Assembly: GCA_022822005.1 (NCBI GenBank)
Contig: JAJECO010000079.1
Span: 98,654 to 162,653 of the forward strand
Origin: Candidatus Poribacteria bacterium
Lineage (GTDB): Bacteria > Poribacteria > WGA-4E > PCPOR2b
Direction: 5' to 3'
Length of the DNA: 64,000 nucleotides
Shown: positions 26,321 through 34,239 of the stretch, in pieces
Numbering within the stretch: position 1 is the first letter of the stretch
Layout: each line of letters opens with the position of its first letter
Notes under the pieces: generated by a model
Databases searched by the model: none
Seen by the model: only the letters and a program-made list of their open reading frames with translations
Told to the model about the DNA's origin: nothing
Made by a program: the position numbers and the translations under genes

Positions 26321-27190
26321 TTACTGTCTTGTCGATTTAATTGCGCCCCATTGCGTGGCTAATTTGCCTTCGGCTTCCACCGAAAAAATCTCCACCATCT
26401 CGGTGAGGGACTTCCCCCTTTCACCGAGATTAAACGCTTCTTGAACCTGAGCTGGGGTCAGTGCCTGATCGAGAACCATCACCTCATCTATGGTTCCCCG
26501 CAGATGGCGCCTCGCACCGCCGACGCGATCCACCGGAACGCGGTGATCATAGCCGATTGTCAAAGACTGCTCGGAATTCCTAAACGGCCCCCGCTGTGCA
26601 CCTTTCGCTCTCTCTTTGCCGTCTCGGTAGATTTTAATTTCAGTGCCATCCGCCACCGCTGCAACGTGGTGCCAATCATTTGGTTCAGGAATCAGCGGAT
26701 CCCCGGGCAATACAGCCGATCGACCGCCTTCTGTGTTCGCATCGAATCCAAAAGTACCACATGCACATCTATCGCGCCACTTGACCAATCCGTAAGATGA
26801 CCAAAACGTCCGGTCCTTCTTGTCACCTTCCAGTATGAAGGGACCGTTTTTGTAGATTAAACTCTGTTCTTCCGCGGGACCGCTAAAACTGATCCAACAC
26901 ATCAGAGTGACTTGGTCTTTGACATTCAGGCTGTTGTCGTGGGGGACCTCAAGATAGTGTGGCGCTTGGTCTCCGCCCCCTGTTAGATTCAAAGCACCGC
27001 CGACCTTCCCCTGCCGTGTCCAAGCCCCTGCTTTCAACTCTCCATCGTTGCGGAAGTGTGACAAATCCTCCCCGAGCTTCTTTTCGTCGTCAAAAGTCCA
27101 GTAGCCGAGGACCTTGGCACCTGCATCTATTGGTGAGAACAGGCAGATTAGCGGGATGCCAATTAAAAATAATAAAATAATACGAGCCAT
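26321..27190 (-). CDS. secreted LamG domain protein 7 with C-terminal W-G-x-I-K tail
   Basis: 289 residues. Signal peptide ending DAGA, then KVLGYWTFDDEKKLGEDLS, LamG strands LMCWISF, DWHHVAAVADGTEIKIYRDG and SLTIGYDHR, linker AFNLGERGKSLTEM and tail VEAEGKLATQWGAIK then STRQ. The usual Pro of the tail (V-x-P) is Ala here. GGGAGG precedes the ATG. It is the first LamG gene after the amidotransferase-fold gene (27297-28223), and an intrinsic terminator follows it. Confidence 0.9.
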   Translation of the reverse strand: MARIILLFLIGIPLICLFSPIDAGAKVLGYWTFDDEKKLGEDLSHFRNDGELKAGAWTRQGKVGGALNLTGGGDQAPHYLEVPHDNSLNVKDQVTLMCWISFSGPAEEQSLIYKNGPFILEGDKKDRTFWSSYGLVKWRDRCACGTFGFDANTEGGRSAVLPGDPLIPEPNDWHHVAAVADGTEIKIYRDGKERAKGAQRGPFRNSEQSLTIGYDHRVPVDRVGGARRHLRGTIDEVMVLDQALTPAQVQEAFNLGERGKSLTEMVEIFSVEAEGKLATQWGAIKSTRQ

Positions 27191-27296
27191 GATAATCCTC
27201 CCTAATATCCTTAGCTATCCTCCTCTAATCTTTATGAAAATTGTGGAAAGGAGGCAAGTTAGACTTGCCCCCAAGTATTGAGTTGACGTTTGTTTT

Positions 27297-28223
27297 CTAT
27301 CGACCGGTCTTGATCTGCGCCCAAGTCATGGGTAGCTTTGCCTTTGGATTCACTGACCGAAGGTTCGCGTCCTCAAACCAATCGATCATGTTCCGCCAGA
27401 GGAGCCATGAATTTCCTTGACCTAACTCCTTCTGACCGAAGCCCATGTTCATATTGGTGATTTCGGCACTGCCACTCAGGACATAAGCCCCTCTTTGAAC
27501 TCTTCCATAGACAATGATGGCAATATTGGGATCGCCGATATCTTCGGCTGCCACCTCAGCGTGTCCGGGCAACAGACCTACATCGTAACCGGGAAAATCC
27601 CCGTCGCCTACGAAGGTCGGATCTGGAGACTTGGAGGTGTCGATGATACCGCCCACCATATCTTTAGTCAGCGGCGTGCCCTCAACATAGGCAAGGCAGC
27701 ATTTGTCCGCCACAGGGAAGCCAGCCAACGCCTTGTCCATACCGTCCCAAAGCGCTACCAACGGTCTATCTTCGGGATCCCGACCGCCGGTGCTGATGAC
27801 ACCGTGACCTTCGTCCATGAACTCCTTGAGTTTGTTACCATTTTTTTCAATCCATGCTTGCAGGTCAGGACTATCCCGCCAGATGTGGTAATTGAATACA
27901 ATAACATCCCACTCGCCACTCCAGAGTTCCCTTTCAAATCTGGCTACATCGTCGCCAATGATCTCCAGAAAATCTTTACCTTCTGTAAAGCCAAATTGCT
28001 TGAAGATCGCGTCGTACCACGTACCTTGAAGCGCGGTTTTAATTTTTCCGCCATCAAATGCAGCGGGATCTCGAGCGGGCGGTCCCCAAACACCCCAGCT
28101 TTCGGGCGTGTTGTTAAACACTAAAACTGTGACGTCACGTGCCTCAACGGCTGAGGGTAAGCTCCAAATGGCTCCAATAGCGAGGAGCGTTATAAGGATT
28201 AAGGATATTCTTATCCGTAACAT
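27297..28223 (-). CDS. secreted amidotransferase-fold (ThuA-like) protein with C-terminal W-A-x-I-K tail
   Basis: 308 residues from ATG 28223, which follows GGAGGA. A signal peptide ends VEARDV. The body resembles a class I glutamine-amidotransferase/ThuA-like fold: VTVLVFNNTPESWGV, WDVIVFNYHIWRDS, FMDEGHGVISTGG and AIIVYGRVQRGAYVLSG are the core strands. No Cys nucleophile is seen in a G-x-C-x-G elbow, so a glutaminase role is unlikely. The end reads VNPKAKLPMTWAQIK then TGR, the same tag as on the LamG proteins although the folds are unrelated. It is the promoter-proximal gene of the array (promoter 28386-28414). ThuA-like domains are linked to sugar utilisation in some bacteria; here function is unknown. 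Confidence 0.75.
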   Translation of the reverse strand: MLRIRISLILITLLAIGAIWSLPSAVEARDVTVLVFNNTPESWGVWGPPARDPAAFDGGKIKTALQGTWYDAIFKQFGFTEGKDFLEIIGDDVARFERELWSGEWDVIVFNYHIWRDSPDLQAWIEKNGNKLKEFMDEGHGVISTGGRDPEDRPLVALWDGMDKALAGFPVADKCCLAYVEGTPLTKDMVGGIIDTSKSPDPTFVGDGDFPGYDVGLLPGHAEVAAEDIGDPNIAIIVYGRVQRGAYVLSGSAEITNMNMGFGQKELGQGNSWLLWRNMIDWFEDANLRSVNPKAKLPMTWAQIKTGR

Positions 28224-28385
28224 TGTCTTATCCTCCATAATTTAAAGTGTCCATCCAAAAAATCCGAGGGAGTTACCTATATATTGCGCCGGTCTTCCCA
28301 TCTGACTTTCGGGATAGGTTTATTAATCGTTTTCAACTTCTTGAGTTAGGTAGCATTGTCACCAACAATACTCCTTATATAATCC

Positions 28386-28414
28386 AATTTATCAGAATTA
28401 CGAGTGTGTGTCAA
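28386..28414 (-). promoter_or_regulatory. sigma70-type promoter for the LamG array
   Basis: On the minus strand a perfect TTGACA (28414-28409) and TAAATT (28391-28386) are spaced exactly 17 bp. It reads toward the amidotransferase-fold gene and the seven LamG genes, leaving about 155 nt untranslated. Confidence 0.7.
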
Positions 28415-28600
28415 CTGAAAAATTACAAAATTTTTAAGAGTGTTAAGCAGATATGACGTTACACTTGGATGAACAATCCTACAAATATAGCGTATCAATA
28501 CGCTTAAAATCCTCGCGGACTATTTCATGGTATCTAAATGGGGATCTATTGAGAGGCACCAATAACCGATCCCATCTCCTTGCAAGCTACAAGACAATCC

Positions 28601-28629
28601 TTGACAAGCAACAGGAGATAGGCTAAAAT
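28601..28629 (+). promoter_or_regulatory. sigma70-type promoter for the ABC transporter operon
   Basis: A perfect TTGACA (28601-28606) and TAAAAT (28624-28629) are spaced 17 bp, ending 37 bp before the GTG start of the first binding-protein gene. Confidence 0.75.
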
Positions 28630-28666
28630 TGCACATGGAAAGCGAATCGACAGTTGGAGGAGAGCA

Positions 28667-30040
28667 GTGGCAGGACTAACGCGGCGTGATTTCATTAAAA
28701 CATCGGCGTTGGCAGGTGCTGGTTTGATAACAGGCTGCCTGCGGCAAAAGCCAGAAGGGGTCATTTTCAAAGGTTGGCCCTATGAACCGGACCTTGTGCG
28801 CAAGAATATCGAATATTTCGAGCGTCAATCTAATGTGAAGGTTGCCTACGAAGCGGTATCGGGCAACTACCACGATAAGATGGTTGCGCTATTCGTTGGG
28901 AAGACGCCGATGGATTGCTGCTACGTTCGTGACGATGATCTGGCAGAGTGGGTCGAAGCTGGTTGGCTGCGCCCTTGCGATGACCTGCCCGGTGCCGATC
29001 AGTATCTGGAAGATATCTTCGATTATAATACGGACGCAATGACCTACGGGGGCAGACGCTACGGTCTTCCCTATTATACCGACTTTACTGTCTGGCTCTA
29101 TAACGAACAGATGCTTCAGGCAGCAGGCTTCGACGCGCCAGCGCAGACCTTGGACGAATTGACTGAACAAGCGATTAAAGTCAAAGAGGCACGGGTGAAA
29201 TCTCCCGACGGGGATGTTATCGAATATCCAATTGTGCTGGGCTTCCGTCAGAATGTCACCGGTTTCAACGACTGGTGGTCACTGAACTATGCAAGCGAGG
29301 TTGATCTGTTTGATGATGACATCAACCCAATTTTCCCAGACGATCAAGGACGCCAGGCGGAGAAGATCCTTCAGTGGCTTGTCGACGGCATCCACAAGCA
29401 CCGTATTATCGACATCAACTCATTAACCATGCCGGATATTCGAGAAAACATTGCAGCGGGTAGACAGACATTTTGCTTGATGAGCAAGTACGACGTGGAA
29501 TGGATAAACAATCGCGAAAACTCGGCTGTCTCTGAAACGTATCTGAACCAACGCGGCATCCCCGAAACAGAAGCTCTCCACGCAAAGATTATCAAGATGG
29601 CACGCCTCCCTTCTCTCGAACCCGAACAGCACGGCACTTTGGGGTGGACACGGATGTATAGTCTAACCGCTCACTGCCAAGAGGACCAACTACTGGAGGC
29701 ATGGAAGTTGATGCAATTCCTCGGTGGCAGGGACGCGACCGGTGACTATTATACCGCGCGGCGTTGGTTCCAGCTCCGGGGCTTGGGATTCGCGTTCATA
29801 TCTCTGATGGATGATCCGGAGATTGTTGCGCTGACGGAGAAATGGGGCAATATTCAGCTTGTTAAGGAACTATCGAAGGTCGCCCGCATCCGGGAAAACA
29901 TCAAAGCCCCATGGTTCCCCGATTTTAACGTGTACTACCAACCGGAGATCCAAAAAATCCTGCTGCGTCAACAATCTCCCCGCGATGGACTGGGACGGAT
30001 GGCGAAGCGGTGTCTGGACTTCAAGCGAGAGTGGAGCTAG
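28667..30040 (+). CDS. ABC transporter extracellular solute-binding lipoprotein (Tat signal), copy 1
   Basis: 457 residues, family 1 sugar-type binding protein. The start is GTG 28667 after GGAGGAG. The N-terminus has a twin-arginine motif (RRDFIK, Arg6-Arg7), a hydrophobic stretch and a lipobox L-I-T-G-C with Cys24, so a folded, lipid-anchored export is predicted. The body has the usual two-lobe pattern: VAYEAVSGNYHDKMVALF, DCCYVRDDDLAEWVEAGWL, GLPYYTDFTVWLYN and GTLGWTRMYSLTAH. The next gene is a close paralogue, then two permeases and an ATPase follow. The ligand is probably a sugar or oligosaccharide by family; the tandem duplication suggests two specificities or dosage. Confidence 0.93.
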   Translation: MAGLTRRDFIKTSALAGAGLITGCLRQKPEGVIFKGWPYEPDLVRKNIEYFERQSNVKVAYEAVSGNYHDKMVALFVGKTPMDCCYVRDDDLAEWVEAGWLRPCDDLPGADQYLEDIFDYNTDAMTYGGRRYGLPYYTDFTVWLYNEQMLQAAGFDAPAQTLDELTEQAIKVKEARVKSPDGDVIEYPIVLGFRQNVTGFNDWWSLNYASEVDLFDDDINPIFPDDQGRQAEKILQWLVDGIHKHRIIDINSLTMPDIRENIAAGRQTFCLMSKYDVEWINNRENSAVSETYLNQRGIPETEALHAKIIKMARLPSLEPEQHGTLGWTRMYSLTAHCQEDQLLEAWKLMQFLGGRDATGDYYTARRWFQLRGLGFAFISLMDDPEIVALTEKWGNIQLVKELSKVARIRENIKAPWFPDFNVYYQPEIQKILLRQQSPRDGLGRMAKRCLDFKREWS

Positions 30041-30085
30041 CACGCTGATAGCTCGTGTCTGAAAGTATGAGCAGGAAAGGGAGAA

Positions 30086-31459
30086 GTGACAGAAATAACG
30101 CGGCGTCATTTTCTCAAAACATCAGCGTTGGTCGGTGCTGGCTTGATGACAGGCTGTCTGCAGCAAAAGCCCGAAGGCGTTATCTTCAAGGGGTGGCCCT
30201 ACGAGCCGGACCTCGTGCGTAAAAACATTGAATATTTCGAGCAGCAGTCAAACATCACTGTCGCTTACGAGGCGGTGTCGGGTAACTACCACGATAAAAT
30301 GGTTGCGTTGTTCATTGGCAAGGCACCAATGGATTGCTGCTATGTGCGTGATGATGACTTTGTTGAATGGATTGAGGCGGGGTGGATCCGTCCGTACGAG
30401 GGGATGCCCGGAGCGGATGTATACGGCGACGACATCTTCGATTACAACCTTGAGGCGATGAGTTACAAAGGGGAACGCTACGGGCTGCCCTATTACACGG
30501 ACTTTATGGTATGGGCATACAATGAGTCGATGGTACAGGCAGCGGGATATGAGAAATCAGCGCGGACCCTGGACGAGTTGATGGAACAGGCGATAAAAAT
30601 AAAGGAAGCGCGGGTCCGCAGTCCTGACGGCGATTTAGTTGAATATCCGATTATGCTGGGTTTTCGGCAGGTCGTTACCGGCTTCTTTGATTGGTGGACG
30701 TTGAACTACGCTTCCGAGATTGATCTGTTTGATGACGATCTGAATCCGATTTTTCCCGACGATGAGGGACGACGTGCGGAGAAGATCCTGCAGTGGATCG
30801 TCGACGGTATCCACAAACACCGTATTATTGACATTAATTCCCTGACTTCGCCACTAATCTTGGAGAATTTCGCCGCAGGGCGTCAAGCGTTTGCGATGAT
30901 CATCCGGCACAATATGGAATGGGTCAATAATCGCGAGAACAGTGCCGTTGTCGAAGCCGATCTTCGGGCGCGGGGTATCCCCGAATCTGAGACCCTCTAT
31001 GCTAAACCCCTTAAAATGACATACATCCCTTCCCTTGAACCGGGGCAAAACGGTACGCTCGGCTGGACGCGGATGTACTGCCTAACGACGCACTGCCGTG
31101 AGGAGCACTTGTTAGACGCTTGGCAGTTAATGCAGTTTCTGGGCGGCAAAGATGCAGCAGGCGACTACTACACAGCGCGGCGTTGGTATCGCTTATCCGG
31201 TTTGGGCTTTGCCTTCAAGTCCCTGCTCGACGATCCCGACATTATCGACCAGACCGAGCTATGGGGTGACATCGAGATGGTCAGGGCACTGTCGGAGGTA
31301 GCACGTATTCGCGAAAATATCAGAGCCCCATGGTATCCCGATTTCAACTTCTATTCGCAGCCCGAAATCCAGAAGATTCTGATCCGCCAAGTTTCTCCAC
31401 GCGATGGGTTGGCGCGGATTGCGAAGCGGTGTCAGGAATTGAAGCGGGAGTGGACTTAA
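30086..31459 (+). CDS. ABC transporter extracellular solute-binding lipoprotein (Tat signal), copy 2
   Basis: 457 residues, same length as copy 1 and alignable end to end. GTG 30086 follows AAAGGGAG. It has RRHFLK at the Tat site and lipobox L-M-T-G-C with Cys24. Long stretches are shared with copy 1, for example KGWPYEPDLVRKNIEYFE and the final GLARIAKRCQELKREW. Differences cluster in the middle (SFMVWAYNESMVQAAGYEKSA region and LILENFAAGRQAFAMIIRHN), the part expected to contact ligand. The copies look like a tandem duplication that diverged. Separated from the first permease gene by 22 bp. Confidence 0.93.
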   Translation: MTEITRRHFLKTSALVGAGLMTGCLQQKPEGVIFKGWPYEPDLVRKNIEYFEQQSNITVAYEAVSGNYHDKMVALFIGKAPMDCCYVRDDDFVEWIEAGWIRPYEGMPGADVYGDDIFDYNLEAMSYKGERYGLPYYTDFMVWAYNESMVQAAGYEKSARTLDELMEQAIKIKEARVRSPDGDLVEYPIMLGFRQVVTGFFDWWTLNYASEIDLFDDDLNPIFPDDEGRRAEKILQWIVDGIHKHRIIDINSLTSPLILENFAAGRQAFAMIIRHNMEWVNNRENSAVVEADLRARGIPESETLYAKPLKMTYIPSLEPGQNGTLGWTRMYCLTTHCREEHLLDAWQLMQFLGGKDAAGDYYTARRWYRLSGLGFAFKSLLDDPDIIDQTELWGDIEMVRALSEVARIRENIRAPWYPDFNFYSQPEIQKILIRQVSPRDGLARIAKRCQELKREWT

Positions 31460-31481
31460 AGATTAGTGAGGACTTTTAACT

Positions 31482-32453
31482 GTGAGTGAAAACACTTTGG
31501 AGGATCCAACCGTCGCAGAAAGCAAAACCGTTTCGGGTTTGACAACGAAAGAGCGTGGCGACCGCATTTTCGCCTATCTGCTCAATGTGCCGAGCGTCAT
31601 TCTCATCCTTGCACTGATCGCGTATCCGGTTGTCGTATCGTTATGGACCAGCTTACACCGCTACAATCTGCGCCGGCCGGACGACCACGCCTTCATTGGC
31701 TTGGGTAATTATATTGATGTATTGACCAGTTACGATTTTTGGCACTCGCTCCGTGTTACACTCTATTTTGGGGGGATGTCAGTCGCGTTGGTTATCGTTG
31801 TTGCGATTAGCATTGCCGTACTGTTCAACGAGCAATTCAGAGGGCGAGGACTCGCGCGCGCGCTGTTACTAATTCCGTGGGCAGTGCCGGGTATCGTCAA
31901 CGGCTTGATGTGGGCGGGTCTATTCGGTGAGCACGGCGCGTTTAATCAGATGATGGGCGATTTCGTCGGGTTATTCAATCGTCTAACGGGCGCTGAGATT
32001 GAATATCTGGGCATGGCTTCGCCGTTTGTCGCACTCAACGCCGCGATTGCCGCTCACGTCTGGCGGAGCGTACCGTTTGCATGTATTATATTTTTGGCTG
32101 CGTTGCAGGCAATTCCTGGTGAACAATACCGCGCGGCACAAGTAGATGGCGCGAGCGCATGGCGTCGTTTCCAACACATCACGCTGCCGTGGCTGCTGCA
32201 TCCAATTATGATCGTCGCTATCATTGAGACAATGAATGCTTTCCGCGGTGGCTTCGACATCATCTACGCCCTAACTGCGGGCGGTCCTGGCGATGCGACC
32301 TACGTCATCGCGTGGCAGACTTACAAAGAAGCCTTTGGACGCCTCAACTTCGGCGGGTCAAATGCCTACTCTTATCTAATCACGCTTATTACCATGGGAC
32401 TGGCGATTATTTATATTCGGGTGTTGTATCGTCGAGGCACCGTTCAAGGTTAA
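31482..32453 (+). CDS. ABC sugar transporter permease, MalF/UgpA type
   Basis: 323 residues with six predicted membrane helices after a ~35-residue cytoplasmic start. The ATPase-contacting EAA loop is present as EQYRAAQVDGASAWRRFQHITLPWL in the last third. It forms the membrane channel with the next gene product. GTG 31482 is the start, in the AACTGTGAGTG context. It lies in the run binding protein, binding protein, permease, permease, lectin-like protein, ATPase, all on one strand with short spacers. Confidence 0.93.
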   Translation: MSENTLEDPTVAESKTVSGLTTKERGDRIFAYLLNVPSVILILALIAYPVVVSLWTSLHRYNLRRPDDHAFIGLGNYIDVLTSYDFWHSLRVTLYFGGMSVALVIVVAISIAVLFNEQFRGRGLARALLLIPWAVPGIVNGLMWAGLFGEHGAFNQMMGDFVGLFNRLTGAEIEYLGMASPFVALNAAIAAHVWRSVPFACIIFLAALQAIPGEQYRAAQVDGASAWRRFQHITLPWLLHPIMIVAIIETMNAFRGGFDIIYALTAGGPGDATYVIAWQTYKEAFGRLNFGGSNAYSYLITLITMGLAIIYIRVLYRRGTVQG

Positions 32454-32465
32454 GAAAGGGATTTT

Positions 32466-33323
32466 GTGAATAGACCGGTTGTCAAACGAACTATTTTATA
32501 TGTACTTGTAGTGATTGCAGCGCTGTATATTGTAATACCGTATCTGTGGGTTGTATTGGTTAGCTTCATGCAGGAGCGCGAAGCGACTCAACTGCATTGG
32601 ATTCCACGCGAGCCGACGTTGGAAAACTATCTGATGTACTTCCGTGTATACGGTGATAGTGCGGAAATCGGTGCGGCAACAGCGCGGCAGTTTCCGCGTG
32701 CGATTCTCAACAGTTTCATCATCGGGGGGACGGTGATGTGTATCAATCTGTTCTTCGGGTCGCTTGCAGCGTATGCGCTAGCACGGATGAATTTTGGTGG
32801 TAACCTTGCCCTATTGTTGTTCTATCTCGGTTCGCGTAGCGTGCCGGGTGTGGCGATTATGATACCGATGTATCTCGTCATGCGGAGCTACGGTTTGTTA
32901 GATACCCACATTGCGGTCATTCTTGCGCATGTAACCTTTACGCTACCGTTCACTATCTGGATCCTTAAGGGGTATTTCCAAACGGTGCCACTCGATTTGG
33001 AGCGCGCGGCACGGGTCGATGGATGCTCCCGTCTCGGTGCACTGTTCCGTGTATTCCTGCCGGTAACGACTCCCGGCATGATTGCAGTGGGTATTTTCTC
33101 CTTCATCTCGTCGTGGGGCGAGTTTTTCTTCGCCCTTTTGTTCACCTCTACCATATTCTCAAAACCTGTGACTGTGGTGGCGTCGGACTTTGCACAGGAG
33201 CTGCAAATCGACTTCACAATTATTGCCGCCGGTGGAGTGTTGGTGGTACTGCTTCCGATTGTCCTTGCGTTCATCTTCCAACGATTCATCATTCACGGCA
33301 TTGGCGGCGCGGTGACGGGATAG
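32466..33323 (+). CDS. ABC sugar transporter permease, MalG/UgpE type
   Basis: 285 residues, six helices. The EAA loop reads DLERAARVDGCSRLGALFRVFLPV, typical of the MalG side of sugar importers (CUT1). GTG 32466 follows AAAGGGA, 12 bp after the MalF-type stop. It pairs with the previous permease and the ATPase at 34240-35340. The C-terminus RFIIHGIGGAVTG is the family-typical F-x-x-G-x-x-x-G-A-x-K/T-G ending. Confidence 0.93.
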   Translation: MNRPVVKRTILYVLVVIAALYIVIPYLWVVLVSFMQEREATQLHWIPREPTLENYLMYFRVYGDSAEIGAATARQFPRAILNSFIIGGTVMCINLFFGSLAAYALARMNFGGNLALLLFYLGSRSVPGVAIMIPMYLVMRSYGLLDTHIAVILAHVTFTLPFTIWILKGYFQTVPLDLERAARVDGCSRLGALFRVFLPVTTPGMIAVGIFSFISSWGEFFFALLFTSTIFSKPVTVVASDFAQELQIDFTIIAAGGVLVVLLPIVLAFIFQRFIIHGIGGAVTG

Positions 33324-33377
33324 CTCTAAAAAAAGAAAAGCGGTAAAATCTGCGGAGGGAAGGATAGGTAATTTTTC

Positions 33378-34163
33378 GTGAAGCGAGGAACAGCTATATT
33401 AATACTAATGTTGCTGTCATCATCGACCTCCGCAGAGGTGCTTCGTCATGATTTCAACAATCTGGATTTGGAGGGTTGGGTTATCAGCGAAGATCACCAG
33501 ATAGCATCAATTGAAAATGGTGAGTTGATTGCGGGTGTTCCGCCTCCCCAACCAGACATCACAACTCTCGTTTTGTTACCCTTTAAAGGGATGCCCGCCA
33601 GCGATTATGATGTTGCGGTGTCTGTGAGACTCGATCTTTTCGTGGTCCACCCGATTGTTGCTAACGGAACAGGGATTGGACTCCGTGGGCATTCAACTGA
33701 AAAATTCTTCGGGCTTGTAGATAACGACAAGTTACAAGATCCACGATCTCTGGGGGACTTAGGTTACTATTTTTTTATCGGACAGAACACCGAGGGAAAG
33801 TGGGGTGTTGGCGCATCAATTTGGCATATCGAGCAGGTGGTGGTAAATGCAGAAGGAATTATTCGGGGAATATTCATAGAGAATACATTGCTGAGATTTG
33901 CACCGTTTGATGTCAAGTTAGGTGAGTGGTATCGCCTACGAGTCATTGCAGAGGGAAATCTGTTCCGAGTCTTTGTCAACGAAGAGCAGATGTTGGGATT
34001 GAGAGATGTCCGCTATTCCGAAGGGATAATCTTTTTGTCGTCGGGATTCGGCAACCTTGCTCGCTTTGACGACTTTGAGGTAACATACGATGCTGCTGCC
34101 GCTGTACAACCGCAGAAAAAATTGGCAACAATGTGGAGTGAAATAAAAACCGAAGCCCAATAA
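33378..34163 (+). CDS. secreted lectin-fold (DUF1080/LamG-like) protein with C-terminal W-S-x-I-K tail, inside the ABC operon
   Basis: 261 residues. GTG 33378 follows GGAGGGAAGG. A short signal peptide (about 1-20, ending SSTSA) is followed by a jelly-roll domain of the 3-keto-disaccharide hydrolase/DUF1080 or LamG kind: VLRHDFNNLDLEGWV, GTGIGLRGHS, GEWYRLRVIAEGNLFRVFVN and RFDDFEVTYD. The end is VQPQKKLATMWSEIK then TEAQ, matching the tag on the divergently encoded LamG array. Its place between the permease and ATPase genes suggests a role in presenting or processing the transported sugar outside the inner membrane. No catalytic assignment is made. Confidence 0.8.
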   Translation: MKRGTAILILMLLSSSTSAEVLRHDFNNLDLEGWVISEDHQIASIENGELIAGVPPPQPDITTLVLLPFKGMPASDYDVAVSVRLDLFVVHPIVANGTGIGLRGHSTEKFFGLVDNDKLQDPRSLGDLGYYFFIGQNTEGKWGVGASIWHIEQVVVNAEGIIRGIFIENTLLRFAPFDVKLGEWYRLRVIAEGNLFRVFVNEEQMLGLRDVRYSEGIIFLSSGFGNLARFDDFEVTYDAAAAVQPQKKLATMWSEIKTEAQ

Positions 34164-34239
34164 ATTGGTGCCTGAAAAATTAAAGTAATTTGGACAAATT
34201 TTAGATATATAGTTGAGCGCATGGGACAGGAGGAATTCT

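Larger units (their letters stand above)
28224..28666. other. divergent promoter region between the LamG array and the ABC transporter operon
   Basis: This 443-bp AT-rich stretch contains a consensus-like promoter on each strand (listed separately), with the two -35 boxes about 187 bp apart. The LamG-side transcript has a leader of roughly 155 nt. No coding region or known riboswitch is recognised. A shared regulator acting here is possible but no clear operator palindrome is visible. Confidence 0.6.

Noticed and set aside
20707..28223. CRISPR or nucleotide tandem-repeat array
   Set aside because: The repetition is at gene level (paralogues of ~860 bp) with full coding frames; there are no short repeats with unique spacers.
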